NCBI RefSeq assembly: GCF_026151205.1
Contig: NC_087081.1
Location: 9,049,246-9,109,245 of the forward strand
Source of the DNA: Bolinopsis microptera
Lineage: Eukaryota > Ctenophora > Tentaculata > Lobata > Bolinopsidae
Reading direction: 5' to 3'
Length of the DNA: 60,000 nucleotides
The translations under genes and the position numbers were made by a program. The notes under the pieces are model-generated. The model was given only the letters and a program-made list of their open reading frames with translations. It searched no databases and was not told the DNA's origin. Within the stretch, counting starts at the first letter, position 1, and each line of letters begins with the position of its first letter. Positions 43,230-53,460 of the stretch are shown here, in pieces.

Positions 43230-43606
43230 TTTTCTTCTTCTTCACTTAATCAGGGCGCAATAAAATTATTACACCCCACCATTACCAGCAACTGAAATAC
43301 ACTTACAATTTCTGATTAATACTTGAATAGTCATTAGTCGGTACTCGGTATCATTGTATTTTGTCTGCAGCCTGTATTACCGGCCATGTGCAATGAATGA
43401 AGCTTTGCAGTAATAGTACTCAGCAGCAGCCTGAACCTGGCTAAAAATGACAGAGCTCACGAGAGAATACTGTATGTGTTGGCGCACATAGCTATGTACA
43501 GTTGGAGGAGTATTTCAGGGCCACTCTCCAGTGAAGCCTCTCAGATACGAATGGCGTTCCAGCGTTCTATCTGCTCGTCTAACAGATCCTGTGGCAAGTT
43601 AATCGC
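43230..43606. other. Unassigned stretch
   Basis: No gene or RNA signal seen between the split small ORF and the MITE at 43607. Confidence 0.4.
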
Positions 43607-43914
43607 TTAGCTCCGGACAGTCTATGCACGGTCCCTGCACGGTCCATGCAATAACATGAGAACACTCCATGCACGGTCCCTGTACGGTCCCTGCACAATG
43701 AACACTTGATAGTATAGCTGGTGTTCATATGTTACTGTGCAGGGACCGTGCATATACCGTGCATAGACCGTGCAGGGAGTGTGCAGGGACTAACCGTGCA
43801 GGGATCGTGCATCAAGTGTTCATTGTGCAGGGACCGTTCAGGGACCGTGCATGGAGTGTTCTTTTGTTGTTGCATGGACCGTGCAGGGACCGTGCATAGA
43901 CTGTCCGGAGCTAA
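43607..43914. mobile_element. 308-bp MITE with ~104-bp TIRs built of a 13-bp motif
   Basis: Left arm 43607-43710 and right arm 43812-43914 are near-perfect inverted copies, starting TTAGCTCCGGACAGTC and ending GACTGTCCGGAGCTAA. Arms and centre are both composed of CAGGGACCGTGCA-type units (about a dozen in all, both orientations). No coding capacity; the frame at 43721-43984 is an artefact. I could not identify a target duplication with certainty. Confidence 0.85.
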
Positions 43915-44599
43915 AAGACCAACTTCCCTACACGATTACACGATCAGAACAGATTTATCGTCTAAAACGATGCGTATGCAGTAAAATTATAACTTACATA
44001 GTATAAAAACCTGAGTTACAGATCGAATCTTCTGACTAAGCTTGCTAGACCCCTTCTTCTGAGTTGGTTATCTCCAGAACTGCTGATACTGCCATGTTGG
44101 AAGTGTGACAGTTCTTGCGTACACAATGCAACACTTGATGGATGAGACGAAATCAAGAAAATAGTGAAATTGTAAGGAATATGAGGAGAATAATATTTTG
44201 GGTAAGGCTTAAAGGTTAACGTACAGATACGAATGTTGAGCGTGCTATGATAATATGTTTTCTTGCTATAATAATATGTTTTCTCATTATGCAAATTATG
44301 ATAATATGATTAACTTGAATTTAACGAAATTGTTGTCTGTATCGTCATACCTGTCTGCCGTTTATGTCAATGGAATCCTGGGGAAGGTAATGAGCCTTCA
44401 CTTCACCTATCATCATTACCTTTACAACATCGTTAAAATCTTTCTTATCGTTACTATCTAATACTTCAACGGACTTATCTAATAAGTAATAATTCAATTA
44501 AAATTTCGGTAGATCCCTATGGTTGAAACAAACTGATAACAATCTGATAAATAATTGAAAGATTTATGGCGATTCCACCTATTCACTATGACAGTTAGA
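43915..44599. other. Unassigned stretch
   Basis: No supported gene. Frames at 44016-44294 and 44255-44461 lack domains. The stretch just before 44600 would be the 3' UTR of the gene whose last exon starts at 45100. Confidence 0.4.
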
Positions 44600-45100
44600 T
44601 TACATTATATTATGTGAACTGCTAACCGGAATGGTGTCTCCTATTTCTTCTAAACACATCGAGTTAGCCCAGTGGCGTAACGTTGCCTGTTGGCGCCCCC
44701 CCCCCCCCCCCCCCCCGCCGAAAGGGCGCCCCCTGTTGGCGCCCCCTCCCCTTTTGGTGCCCCTCCCTAAAATTGAACAAATTAGGTGATTTTAGAGGAT
44801 ACGACGGTAAAATCTCTAAAAAAGTGTGTATCTACAGCAAAACGCACAGTTTTGCTAGTACTTTAGGTAAGTTTTCGAAATTGTCCCACATTCAAACGAC
44901 GATTTGGCGCCCCCCTAAGACGGCGCCCCCCTGCACAGCGGGGTCAGCGGGGCCCTTCGTTACGCCACTGAGTTAGCCTCAAGATATCTCGTGAAAAGTT
45001 CTCTTTCGACTCCAGACAATTTAGCTTTTATCTTTCTTCTGTCATCGTCAGAGAATTCATAACCAACAGCAATGAACATTAGCAACATCCAAGCGAATAC
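44600..45100 (-). pseudogene. Terminal exon of a host gene, interrupted by a hAT MITE
   Basis: On the minus strand a canonical acceptor TTATTTTCACAG is followed at 45100 by an open frame beginning VFAWMLLMFIAVGYEFSDDD, a hydrophobic segment and then a charged helix-like stretch (RRKIKAKLSGVEREL). At 44971 the hAT MITE copy B begins. Omitting it and one target copy, the same frame continues (ANSMCLEEIGDT) to a stop at 44600-44602, giving about 64 codons. With the MITE present, translation would stop two codons into it (ANSVA). The exon starts in phase 0, matching the donor of the exon at 47863-47756. Domain not recognised; probably the C-terminus of an ankyrin-type protein. Confidence 0.6.
44670..44970. 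mobile_element. hAT MITE, copy B
   Basis: 301 bp, TIRs CAGTGGCGTAACG and CGTTACGCCACTG, perfect 8-bp target duplication AGTTAGCC (44662-44669 and 44971-44978). Very similar to copy A at 27986 but with a C run of about 19 bases near 44697. Inserted into a coding exon. Confidence 0.95.
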
Positions 45101-45110
45101 CTGTGAAAAT

Positions 45111-45639
45111 AAGGAACTTAAACTAACTGTGCTAATCTGAGTAAATTACTGATATTACAATGATGATGTTCATAATATATAACCTGTAATACTATTTTGT
45201 ATAATATATTTAATTTCGTTTTCCAAAAAAAAATTGCTCTCACCACATTATTATCATCAAACATTTAAATTTTATAAATGTCAACAATCCTAAAATAATT
45301 TAGAACCGAAACGTGATCCTTTGTAAGATTATATGTCCCAAAACTTATACAACAACTCAAGTATAAAATTGAAAAGTTCACTCCAATATCTACGATCACT
45401 AAAAAGTTCTCTCAAATGGAGAATATCATCATAAGTCTCGAGAAAAATGAAACGCGTTTCACATTACTATCATATAAATCATCCCAATTTGCATATATCG
45501 ACGATATATTATAGTATACTAATATACAGCTATAGCTGCTATAGCTAATAGCTATATAGTATACATGTGCTGCACATGCATTCTAAAATAAATATATTAT
45601 ATATTAATATATAAATATATTATATATATCGGCTTAGTG
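45111..45639. other. Intron-like AT-rich stretch
   Basis: No coding signal. Contains TATA-rich repeats and short palindromes near 45530-45580 (CTATAGCTGCTATAG, ATGTGCTGCACAT). Given exon phases it is probably intron of the minus-strand gene. Confidence 0.4.
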
Positions 45640-47375
45640 GCTCATATCGGCTTAGTGGCTCAGTTGGTTAATCCGCCTGGTATTGCTTGAGGTACCAGGT
45701 TCGATTCCCGACTCTGTCACTAGCCGTGGGGTGAGCGTCGTCGACGCTCAGCTAAGGATCCTGAGTGGTCTATGCAGCCCCCCGGTCCACTCAGCCAAAT
45801 ACTCGAGAAATCGGGTGTGAGGGTTAAATGAGGAGCTGCCCATTGCAGCAAAGTCTCGGGCGAAGAAAGTATGGTACACACTACCTTAAGGGGACATACA
45901 CCAAAAGCTTTTATGCCCTGGCCCTGCTGTTAACGTCATATTAAGAAAGTATACATAAAAACAATAAGATTTGATACATTAAAAATTATTTTTGAGGACC
46001 CGCACTTTCGAAAAAATAAATATTTTCTTTTTCGAAATTTTTGGAAATTTTGAGAAGTTTGTCACTGTAATACCGATATTTCGGTCATTTTAAACGTTTA
46101 TTGACTGATATTTTAACTGAACATTATTTACAATCCGTACAAGAAGCCCTTCAAAGGATTTTATAATTAAAATATAGATGACGAAGTTACAGGCCAAACA
46201 AGGTCGAGAGAAGCAAAATTGAAATTTTTGTAAAAATCAAAGTTGTATATTTTACCATTCACCCAGGTCATAAGATATCGCTTCAAAAGTTCTTGTGAGT
46301 GTAGCTGATGATCATATCCAACTTTGTGGAACAGGATTTCTCTCAATTTTGAGTTTAAAGGTATGAAATGTGGCCTCAAACGACTTAGTAAAATTCATCG
46401 TGAAAAGGGCCAAACATGGCAGATTTAAGGCTTAAAATGCCTATAACTCAAAAAGTTTCAGTTTTTTTGAAATAATTTTTACAGGATCGTAATCAGCTTG
46501 GTAAGACGAATCTTTTAGTACCAAATTTATAATAGTTAAAGACACAAAATGTGTACAAATTGTGTTCGGGCTAGAAAATTATTTAAGACAATTTGTCTTT
46601 TAAAATCACCTATTTGGTACTAAAAGATTCGTCTTTTCAAGCTGATTACGATTCTGTAAAAATTATTTCAAAAAAACTGATACTTTGTGAGTTATAGGCA
46701 TTTTAATCCTTAAATCTGCCATGTTTGGCCCTTTTTACGATGAATTTTACTAAGTCGTTTGAGGCCACATTTCATACCTTAAAACTCAAAATTGAGAGAA
46801 ATCCTGTTCCACAAAGTTGTATATGATCATCAGCTACACTCACAAGAACTTTTGAAGCGATATCTTATGACCTGGGTGAATGGTAAAATATACAACTTTG
46901 ATTTTTACAAAAATTTCAATTTTTATTTTTCGACCTTGTTTGGTCTGTAACTTCGTCATTTATTGTTCAATTATATAATCCTTTCAGGGATTTCTTGTAC
47001 GGATTGTAAGTAATCTTCAGTAACAAAATCAGCTAAAAGACTTTTAAAATGACCAAAATATCGGTATTACAGTGACAGACTTCTCAAAATTTCCAAAATT
47101 TTCGAAAAAGAAAATATTAATTTTTTTGAAAGTGCGGGTCCTCAAAAATAATTTTTAATGTATCAAATCTTATTGTTTTTATGTATACTTTCTTAATATG
47201 ACGTTAACAGCAGGGCCAGGGCATAAAAGCTTTTGGTGTATGTCCCCTTAACCGTCACTGGCCTAATGTATAATTGAATCCTTCGGCTTCCTGTAATTGG
47301 CTGGTTACACACTTGTGTAACAATGTGGCTGTTGGAATGTCCGAAGTAAAATAAGTGTTGAGATTTTTTAAAAAA
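45640..47375 (+). mobile_element. tRNA-headed SINE, copy 3, split by a palindromic element
   Basis: Plus-strand head with box A GTGGCTCAGTTGGTTAATCC and box B GGTTCGATTCCC (about 45650-45720), body to 45889, then the 1358-bp palindromic insertion, then the SINE tail from 47248 (CCTTCGGCTTCCTGTAATTG) to about 47375. A 19-bp unit at the 5' edge (ATCGGCTTAGTGGCTCA) is duplicated. The body includes the palindrome GAGCGTCGTCGACGCTC. Its complete counterpart is copy 1 at 15247-15640. Confidence 0.85.
45890..47247. mobile_element. 1.36-kb palindrome with TTAA target (piggyBac-like MITE)
   Basis: TIRs start GGGGACATACACC and end GGTGTATGTCCCC. Arms are inverted over about 640 bp each (45890-46530 and about 46613-47247), at more than 90 percent by eye. 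It is flanked by TTAA on both sides (45886-45889 and 47248-47251). The SINE copy 1 reads CTACCTTAACCGTC with a single TTAA at the same place, which proves the insertion and its target. TTAA duplication is the hallmark of piggyBac transposition; no transposase is present. The frame at 46167-46379 is an artefact. Confidence 0.92.
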
Positions 47376-47425
47376 ATATGACCGCCACACTGCCAGTTAT
47401 TTAGTCGCTTTCATGATTTCATCAG

Positions 47426-47656
47426 TTGATAACAATTCGGCGGACGCGCGTTATACATTTGGCGCGCAATCGAAGCAGCATTTATTGCGTGTTTGAAGTA
47501 ATGAAGTGGCTCGCTTACGTAACTAAAGATACATATTATGCTCGAACAGTGCGCGGAAACAGGGAAATGTATAAACGTATTTTGCCTGGTTACACTGAAT
47601 TCAGACCAAAACTTGCAAAGTTGATGAGACATGAAAATAATGACGACAGACTTTGA
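47426..47656 (+). CDS. Small unrecognised ORF
   Basis: 76 codons with ATG; the second half from an internal ATG at 47501 (MKWLAYVTKDTYYARTVRGN) is rich in Tyr, Lys and Arg and looks coding. There is no signal peptide and no known domain. It lies just after the SINE and would sit, on the opposite strand, in an intron of the minus-strand gene. Support is weak. Confidence 0.25.
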   Translation: MITIRRTRVIHLARNRSSIYCVFEVMKWLAYVTKDTYYARTVRGNREMYKRILPGYTEFRPKLAKLMRHENNDDRL

Positions 47657-47755
47657 TCAGCATAATATATACATACAACTTTTGTGTATCTAATGCGAAA
47701 GAATATTATGCGAATTAAAGTAAGCAGAATAAAAGGAGAATATAAGAGAAAATAC

Positions 47756-47863
47756 CTCTTTAGACTGATCTTCAGGATAGGACTGTAGAGGACAGGGTGT
47801 AACGTTCAGTTCAGGTCCGTAGAGTAAAAGTCTAGCTACAACTTTAACATATAATTGTCTGCA
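47756..47863 (-). CDS. Internal exon, ankyrin-like (36 codons)
   Basis: Bounded by acceptor TTATTATTACAG and donor GAG|GTATTTTC, exactly 108 nt and open in the phase-0 frame. The translation starts CRQLYVKVVARLLLYGPELN, which matches the second half of an ankyrin repeat (VVxLLLxxGxxxN). It ends EDQSKE in phase 0, matching the terminal exon at 45100. It probably encodes a protein-interaction repeat. It does not join in phase to the exon at 53460, so an intervening exon or a different gene is implied. Confidence 0.5.
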
Positions 47864-47869
47864 CTGTAA

Positions 47870-48884
47870 TAATAAGGTTTACAAACCGTGATAAAAACGG
47901 AACTTATGAGTTTTTAAGTTCAGTACCATACCATCGCAGCACGGGCGAGCTCAAGATTTTGTTTTTTAAATTCGGATCAGAAAAGGAAAAATCAATCCTT
48001 TTAAATCCACCAATAATCCTATTTTAAGCTTTATAGGAGGGATTAAGATATCGAAATTTTACGTACAAAATTGTAAATGAGTAGCTTGAAATGTTTCCAG
48101 AGTCGTTTTATCCCTCATTGTATTTCTGTATAGTTTTACTTGGTCATTCCTTGCGGTTAGTTGTACATTTTCTTGCAACCTTCCAGTTTCCACGCGCAAG
48201 TTTTGTTGCCTAAACCTTATATATTGTACTCATAATTTAGATTTTTAGCTTTAGATAGGGAGGAGTGGAAGAAGTTAGAAGATGGTTGATGTTTTTGTTT
48301 TCTTTTTTATGCGTTTTGATATCTATAAGGTGCCTAGGATGCTCTTTTAAAGAGATATTTCGTACTTTGAAAGATTTACTACTACTACTCATAATTATCA
48401 AATAAATCCAATTTTCAAATTACTGAACAGAAATCAACGTACTTTGAGCAAATCTTACATCGGTTAATCACAAAGATAAATTTGTGTATGACTCTATATA
48501 ATATATGCAAATGGAATTGGGTCGAAAACGACCAAAAAAATAAAATGTCTTTCGTATATCCTAAATGTGTTTCTTTATCACCAAAGTGTTTTTGTAACCA
48601 TGCAGTCATTCGATTTATATTCCTTTGTCAACAATTATAGCTAGGAGTTAGGACAATTTATGACATTCTTTTGTGGTCCAATATTTGAGATTAACAGTTG
48701 CCAGTCTAAGTAGAACAAGTTTTTCTTTCTGAACCAACATTAGTCGCAAGCCGAACAAATAATTTGAAACTTATTTTTTTACAAATATACGCAAACAACA
48801 CAATTTGATAATTAAATACTGAGAACAAAAGTGTAAATGAAGAAGTCACATCAAAAATAAAATTCAAATAATTGCTTTTTTTTT
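47870..48884. other. Intergenic or intronic AT-rich stretch
   Basis: No coding region supported; the frame at 48415-48609 has no domain. Confidence 0.4.
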
Positions 48885-48890
48885 TTTATT
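48885..48890 (-). terminator. Polyadenylation signal for the SOD gene
   Basis: AATAAA on the minus strand, about 110 bp downstream of the SOD stop codon. Position and spacing suit a poly(A) signal; not otherwise tested. Confidence 0.5.
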
Positions 48891-49001
48891 TTCTCTAATC
48901 ATTCAAATAATTCGAACTGTTAAATTGGTGTATCAACCATCCATTAGAGTGCTGGTAAATTGTCCTCTAGATTCTCCGTGCTACTGGTCCTACAGTTACT
49001 C

Positions 49002-49787
49002 CTATTTCTCCAGTTGGAGGGTGCAGCAAGCAATCCTGCCCCCAGCGTTGCCAGTAGCGGCACTACCCTCATCTCCCCCTCGTCCCAGATCATCCTTCCC
49101 AGCGTGCAAGACCGCTGCTCGGCCTACCACTGAGTCCGGTCCCTTAAGTCTGAATTTTAGAGAGTTGAGAGTGAAACCCCACCTCTCTGTCATAGAAACG
49201 TAGCAGTCAGGATCATGGCGAATTATTTCAAAGGTTGGGATGTTGATGCACAGTCCTTTCTTTTCTCTTTTCTTGCTGCACTTCTTTACCTTTTTGCCCT
49301 TCCTTTTTCTCTTCTCAACCTCAAGTAGCCAGGGACCACAGTTAATAGCAGGTTTCCCCAAGAAGGAAGCTCCGACACCGCCATTCCGGTACACAGCAAT
49401 GTCAGCGGCGAAGTTGATCTCCCCTCTATCTCCAGCATTGACGTTCCCGAAATCTCCGACATGTCGCTCAACATCGATAGAGGTTATGTCACCGTGGGTG
49501 GTGCTCAGAGGGTTGAAGTGACCTCCAGTACTTTCCTTTCCACAGCTGTTCCCTACAACTGCGTTGGTGTGGATGTGAAACCCGTGGGGCCCTTTAACGA
49601 TGTCCTCTGGCTCCCCGTCTATGTTTAGTCTGATGGATTGTAACAGCATGTCGTCACTCTCAAACACGACTTTCCCAACTTCAATGTCTGTTCCATGAAG
49701 CTTCATGATACAGCTTGCTTTGAGTTTGCGTGGACCACCAGCAAAGATGGGTTGAAATGCTGCTAAAAGCAGCAAACAGATGAGCAT
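49002..49787 (-). CDS. Secreted Cu/Zn superoxide dismutase with basic insertion
   Basis: 261 codons, ATG to stop, apparently one exon. Catalyses dismutation of superoxide to oxygen and hydrogen peroxide; the signal peptide (MLICLLLLAAFQPIFA) places it outside the cell. All metal ligands are present: GFHIH (H71, H73), GGHFNP (H90, bridging), H98, RHVGD (H109, D112) and VLHAG (H228). The disulfide pair C82 and C254/C255 and active-site R251 (GGRIAC) are also present. A normal domain is about 150 residues; here residues ~137-215 form an insertion between the zinc loop and the last copper His, with a Lys-rich stretch (KRKRKGKKVKKCSKKREKKG) and four Cys (150, 170, 180, 195). The basic patch could bind heparan sulfate; that is inference. 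An upstream short frame (49763-49948) is probably 5' UTR. Confidence 0.9.
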   Translation of the reverse strand: MLICLLLLAAFQPIFAGGPRKLKASCIMKLHGTDIEVGKVVFESDDMLLQSIRLNIDGEPEDIVKGPHGFHIHTNAVVGNSCGKESTGGHFNPLSTTHGDITSIDVERHVGDFGNVNAGDRGEINFAADIAVYRNGGVGASFLGKPAINCGPWLLEVEKRKRKGKKVKKCSKKREKKGLCINIPTFEIIRHDPDCYVSMTERWGFTLNSLKFRLKGPDSVVGRAAVLHAGKDDLGRGGDEGSAATGNAGGRIACCTLQLEK

Positions 49788-50080
49788 GATTTCCTCGGGA
49801 TTCTAATGTCAAGGTGATCCAGTAACAAGACTACTATTCCTCCGCTGTTGATAACTGAAATAAGAGTAATGATTAAATCGATGAACAGGTCCTTAAATAC
49901 ATCCTCATGGAAAGTTGAGAGCTGTCCCGTTACAACATGGAGTTTCATTACCTTAATTTAATAATATTGATATATATATCAATACCATATATGGTATTAA
50001 ATTGTCAAACTATTGTAATAAAGTATAAAGTATAAATACATTGAAATATAATGAATAAATAAATGTAATATAATTTGACC

Positions 50081-50200
50081 AAAACCCATAATCATGAGTA
50101 GAGTGGACCGCTGCTAGTGTCTCTCTTTCCCAAACAAATTACAAAAGGAAATGATATTAATTTGAATGACCGTTCGCAAATGCAAAATGATACCGAGAAA
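50081..50200. repeat. Partial third copy of the 38.1-kb palindrome arm
   Basis: Matches 38118-38235 (ACCAAAACCCATAATCATG, GGAAATGATATTAATTTGA), with a short ATTACAA insertion. Only one arm is present. Confidence 0.85.
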
Positions 50201-50454
50201 TAGAATATAAGTGGCGCGATCATGCTTGTCATCATTGTGATAAATAAGACGTATACTTATTTAATTTGATTAATATTGAAATATTGCACGTACTGTAGTT
50301 CAATACAAGGTTTCATGAGGCCATTTTAATTTTGTCAAATACGAAATATCATGGTCCAACAAAGCTAATATTATATTAAATAGAACTAAATTATTTATCA
50401 CACATTTTACGGAGACACTCCATTTTGCTAACTGTTTCGGCCATGAGGGTCTCT

Positions 50455-50658
50455 ACGGTCTCTAAGACACTTCTGTCCAGGAATAGAGGTCTCGACACTG
50501 CTTGATTTTGAGAAGGAGATGGAGGTGATGGTGACGTTGAAACACAAAAACATCGTCAACTTGTTGGGAACCTGTGCCCTTCTACATAATCATGGAGTAC
50601 ATGGAGAACGGACAGATTAACACTTAACAGCTACTTCAATCAATTTGCTACATCCAGG
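50455..50658 (+). pseudogene. Protein kinase domain fragment
   Basis: Translations in successive frames give KTLLSRNRG (subdomain II-like Lys), then FEKEMEVMVTLKHKNIVNLL (alpha-C Glu and the HxNIVxLLG strand), then YIIMEYMENGQIN (hinge region), then NSYFNQFATSR followed by a GTAGGA donor-like site. This is the order seen in receptor tyrosine kinases. At least two or three frameshifts separate the pieces (near 50495, 50575 and 50615), so it is a decayed exon or retrocopy. The ATP loop and catalytic loop are absent. Confidence 0.7.
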
Positions 50659-50889
50659 GTAGGATATGTTGTTATCAAGAGCAATTAAAATTGAACACCA
50701 ATCTGCCATATATTAGAATTTTTGCTAATCACTAAGTAAACAGGTTTATTTATTTTCCTTTAATTAACCTTCCCTCAACTGCAGGAGGAACCACTGGGAG
50801 GACTGAGTGTTTTAATATGAGTACAAGTAATAAAACCGAGCATCTAGTATTACAAAAAAAGAATGAATGTTTTTTTCTTCAACATAACC

Positions 50890-51160
50890 AATTAACCATA
50901 ACATTATGCATAATATAACATAATACTTAACATAATGCTTAACATAATGCTTAACATAATGCTTAACATAATGCTTAACATAATGCTTAACATAATGCTT
51001 AACATAATGCTTAACGTAAAGTTTAACATAATACTTAACATAATACTTCATATAATACTTAACATAATACTTAATAATGCTTAACATAATACTTAACATA
51101 ATACTTAACATAATACTTAACATAATACTTAACATTATGCTTAACATACTACTTATTACT
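50890..51160. repeat. Minisatellite of TTAACATAATGC 12-mers
   Basis: About 20 units of AACATAATGCTT and AACATAATACTT. The Met-Leu-Ser-Ile and Lys-Tyr-Tyr-Val repeated frame on the minus strand results from the array. Confidence 0.9.
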
Positions 51161-51675
51161 TAACATAGATGTACCCCATCCATAATTACTTACATGCTAC
51201 GAATTTTGACTGATAAAATTTTGCCTTTGGTACAATTTTTACGTTTGATGATTATTTTAACTATGATGATTATTTTAACTATGATGATAGTCTAGTGTCG
51301 AACCATGTTGTCAAACTCTCTTATGAGTCAAAGATACCATTTGAGACTGACATAATATCAGAGAGCAGTAGGTTTATAGCACTAAATCTCAATTGATCAC
51401 TGGTAGACACATTGATGGTGGTATTGAGCTTCACGAATAACTTATGAAGTTGGAGGTAAATATGTAAAAACATTTTAAAAACTGCTCAAGATCGAGTAGC
51501 GGTAAATTTTTGTTTGATAAAATAAGAACATGATACCACAGTAAGTATAATATATTGTTCTCGTATCTTCCGGTCGATTTAACGGTGGGTTCATGATACT
51601 TCCCAAACGATTAGGACTTAAATTGCCCTGAAGCTCATTAGACAATATAATTCGTGAAAGTAAAAAATCACGACG
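51161..51675. other. AT-rich stretch, no gene seen
   Basis: Only a short ATGATGATTATTTTAACT duplication at 51247-51284 stands out. Confidence 0.4.
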
Positions 51676-51875
51676 ATATATACTCTATATGTACTCTATA
51701 TGTACTCTATATGTACTCTATATGTACTCTATGTACTCTAAATGTTCTCTAAATGTAATCTATGGTACTATGTGTACTCTATGTACTCTATGTACTCCGT
51801 GTACTCCATGTACTCTATGTACTCTATGTACTATATGTACTCTATGTACTCTATGTACTCTATGTACTCTAGACA
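51676..51875. repeat. Minisatellite of TATGTACTC 9-mers
   Basis: More than 15 TATGTACTC / ATATGTACTCT units; degenerates toward the right. The Cys/Thr/Leu-rich frame is an artefact. Confidence 0.9.
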
Positions 51876-52069
51876 AATGTGCTAATCATCTTATTAAGTT
51901 ATTTGCTCTAGGTTTCTAGGTTTCTAGATTAGAATCTATATTATTATTATGGACTTGAACCAAATGGTAATGTAATACATAAATCACAAACATTATATAC
52001 CTGGTTTAATATTAAATACTCGAAAGGTAAAATAGAGGTAGCCCCTAACGTATAATTAAACCCTAACTA

Positions 52070-52868
52070 AAGTACTAAGCCGCAACAAAAGGATATTACC
52101 CTGCACAACAACTCTTGCCATCCTGAGTCTGTTAAGATTAATACAGTGAAGAACCTATATAGCGAGGCTTGCCGTATCTCATCTGGTCCAGCGGAAAAGG
52201 AGCACTCTCTCAGACTCCTTGATGATCTATTACAGAAAAACGGTTACCAGAACCCAAGACGTTATTGTAACAGTAGTAATTCTAACAGGCGTCAGAGTGT
52301 TGAGGATGATTCCAGGACAGTTCTTAATTTAGATTTTATTTCGGACAGTACTAGCAATAAGATTAGAAATTATGTAAAGCAGAACAATTTACCTATTAAA
52401 GTAAACTTTAAACCTACTTCGAAATTGAGAAATATTTTATGTAGTAACAGACCGTATGATAAACGTGTGTGCAGTATTAATTCATGTAAAATTTGTCCTT
52501 TGATAGTTTGTAATAAAGATTGTGAAGTGAAGAATGTTGTATATAAGATTAAGTGTAAATTATGTGACCAGCTGTACGTTGGAGAAAGCAGTAGGAAAGT
52601 ACATGCTCGTGTAGGAGAACACTTACGTTACGCTACCTACCCTGCTACCCCTTCTAATGTTAGTCAAGCTTTTGCCATACATTATTCGAGCTGTCATGAG
52701 GGGTTAAATCCCAGTTTAGAAGTAGATATTTTAAGAATTGAACCCAATACTGTCAGAAGAAAGATTTTTGAAGCGATGTTTATTATTAATCTGAACCCTA
52801 CAATTAACAAGAGAGAAGAACTGGATACTATTAAACGTTTTATCATAGCTAGTACTGAAGAATTTTAG
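52070..52868 (+). pseudogene. Penelope-like element GIY-YIG endonuclease, 5' truncated
   Basis: The frame is open from about 52070 (NNSCHPESVKINTVKNLY upstream of the first ATG) to the stop at 52868. It contains the Cys cluster CSINSCKIC (C109, C114, C117 counted from ATG 52146), typical of the zinc-binding linker of Penelope-like elements, then the GIY-YIG nuclease: VVYKIKC (Tyr133), YVGESSR (144-150), RVGEH, and FEAMFI with the metal-binding Glu209. The nuclease makes the target nick that primes reverse transcription. The whole RT domain is missing, so the copy is 5' truncated as is usual. The nuclease itself is uninterrupted. Confidence 0.88.
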
Positions 52869-53340
52869 ATATTTTAGTTTCATTCCCTTTTTATTGCATA
52901 CAGTTTAAGTTTTCTAGCAGTAGTAAGTTTTAATGTTTTTTTCACATCTCGCTCACAATCAGTAACCACTCACTATATTATCACTCACATTGTGTATACA
53001 CCATCTCACATGTATTGTATCTTTTACCTTATCATCTGTTATCACTTACATCTTAAATCATCTGTTATCACTGTACATGTCATTCCATCACACGATCACA
53101 ATCACGTACTTGCTGTTTAGTGGATGTTTTAAGTTTATTGAATAGCAGATCGAGTAGTGTTGTATATATATAGATTTTGATTCTAATTTTAGTCGAGTAT
53201 TTGAACAATTTGTTGTCGTTTAGCCATTTTTGATTAATAAATTTTATGAGACAGTTTTCTCACATATTTACCAATTTTGTCAGCATGAATAAGAAGTTGT
53301 TACTTTGAAACGTCGTTTATCCTAACAGTGCAATATCATT
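52869..53340 (+). mobile_element. 3' untranslated region of the Penelope-like element
   Basis: Contains TCATCTGTTATCACTTACAT-type imperfect repeats (53027-53070) and ends with TTTGAAACGTCGTTT near 53305, a GAAACGTCG-type string often found close to the 3' end of Penelope-like elements. The exact end is not defined. Confidence 0.5.
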
Positions 53341-53403
53341 TGTCGCAAATCAGAATAATCAGAAACTATTTGGAAAAACCCAAAAACTGTCTAAAGTACT
53401 AAC

Positions 53404-53460
53404 CAAGAAGAGCAGCGAGATGTAGAAACGACAGTCCATCCCGATCATCACTCTCATCTC
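53404..53460 (-). CDS. Internal exon, ankyrin-repeat start
   Basis: Bounded by acceptor TTTTCCTTTTCAG and donor TTG|GTTAGT. The 57-nt exon is open in the phase-1 frame and reads DESDDRDGLSFLHLAALL, the first half of an ankyrin repeat (DGxTxLHLAA). It joins in phase to the exon ending at 56923. It ends in phase 1; the next exon in phase was not found. Confidence 0.5.

Noticed and set aside
43721-43984. 87-codon Cys-rich ORF
   Set aside because: Reads through the 13-bp repeat MITE.
45650-45725. Genuine tRNA gene
   Set aside because: Good A and B boxes but no acceptor stem pairing that I can see; it is the head of SINE copy 3.
50812-51147. 111-codon ORF of Met-Leu-Ser-Ile repeats
   Set aside because: Entirely generated by a 12-bp minisatellite.
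51689-51919. Cys/Thr-rich ORF
   Set aside because: Generated by a 9-bp TATGTACTC array.
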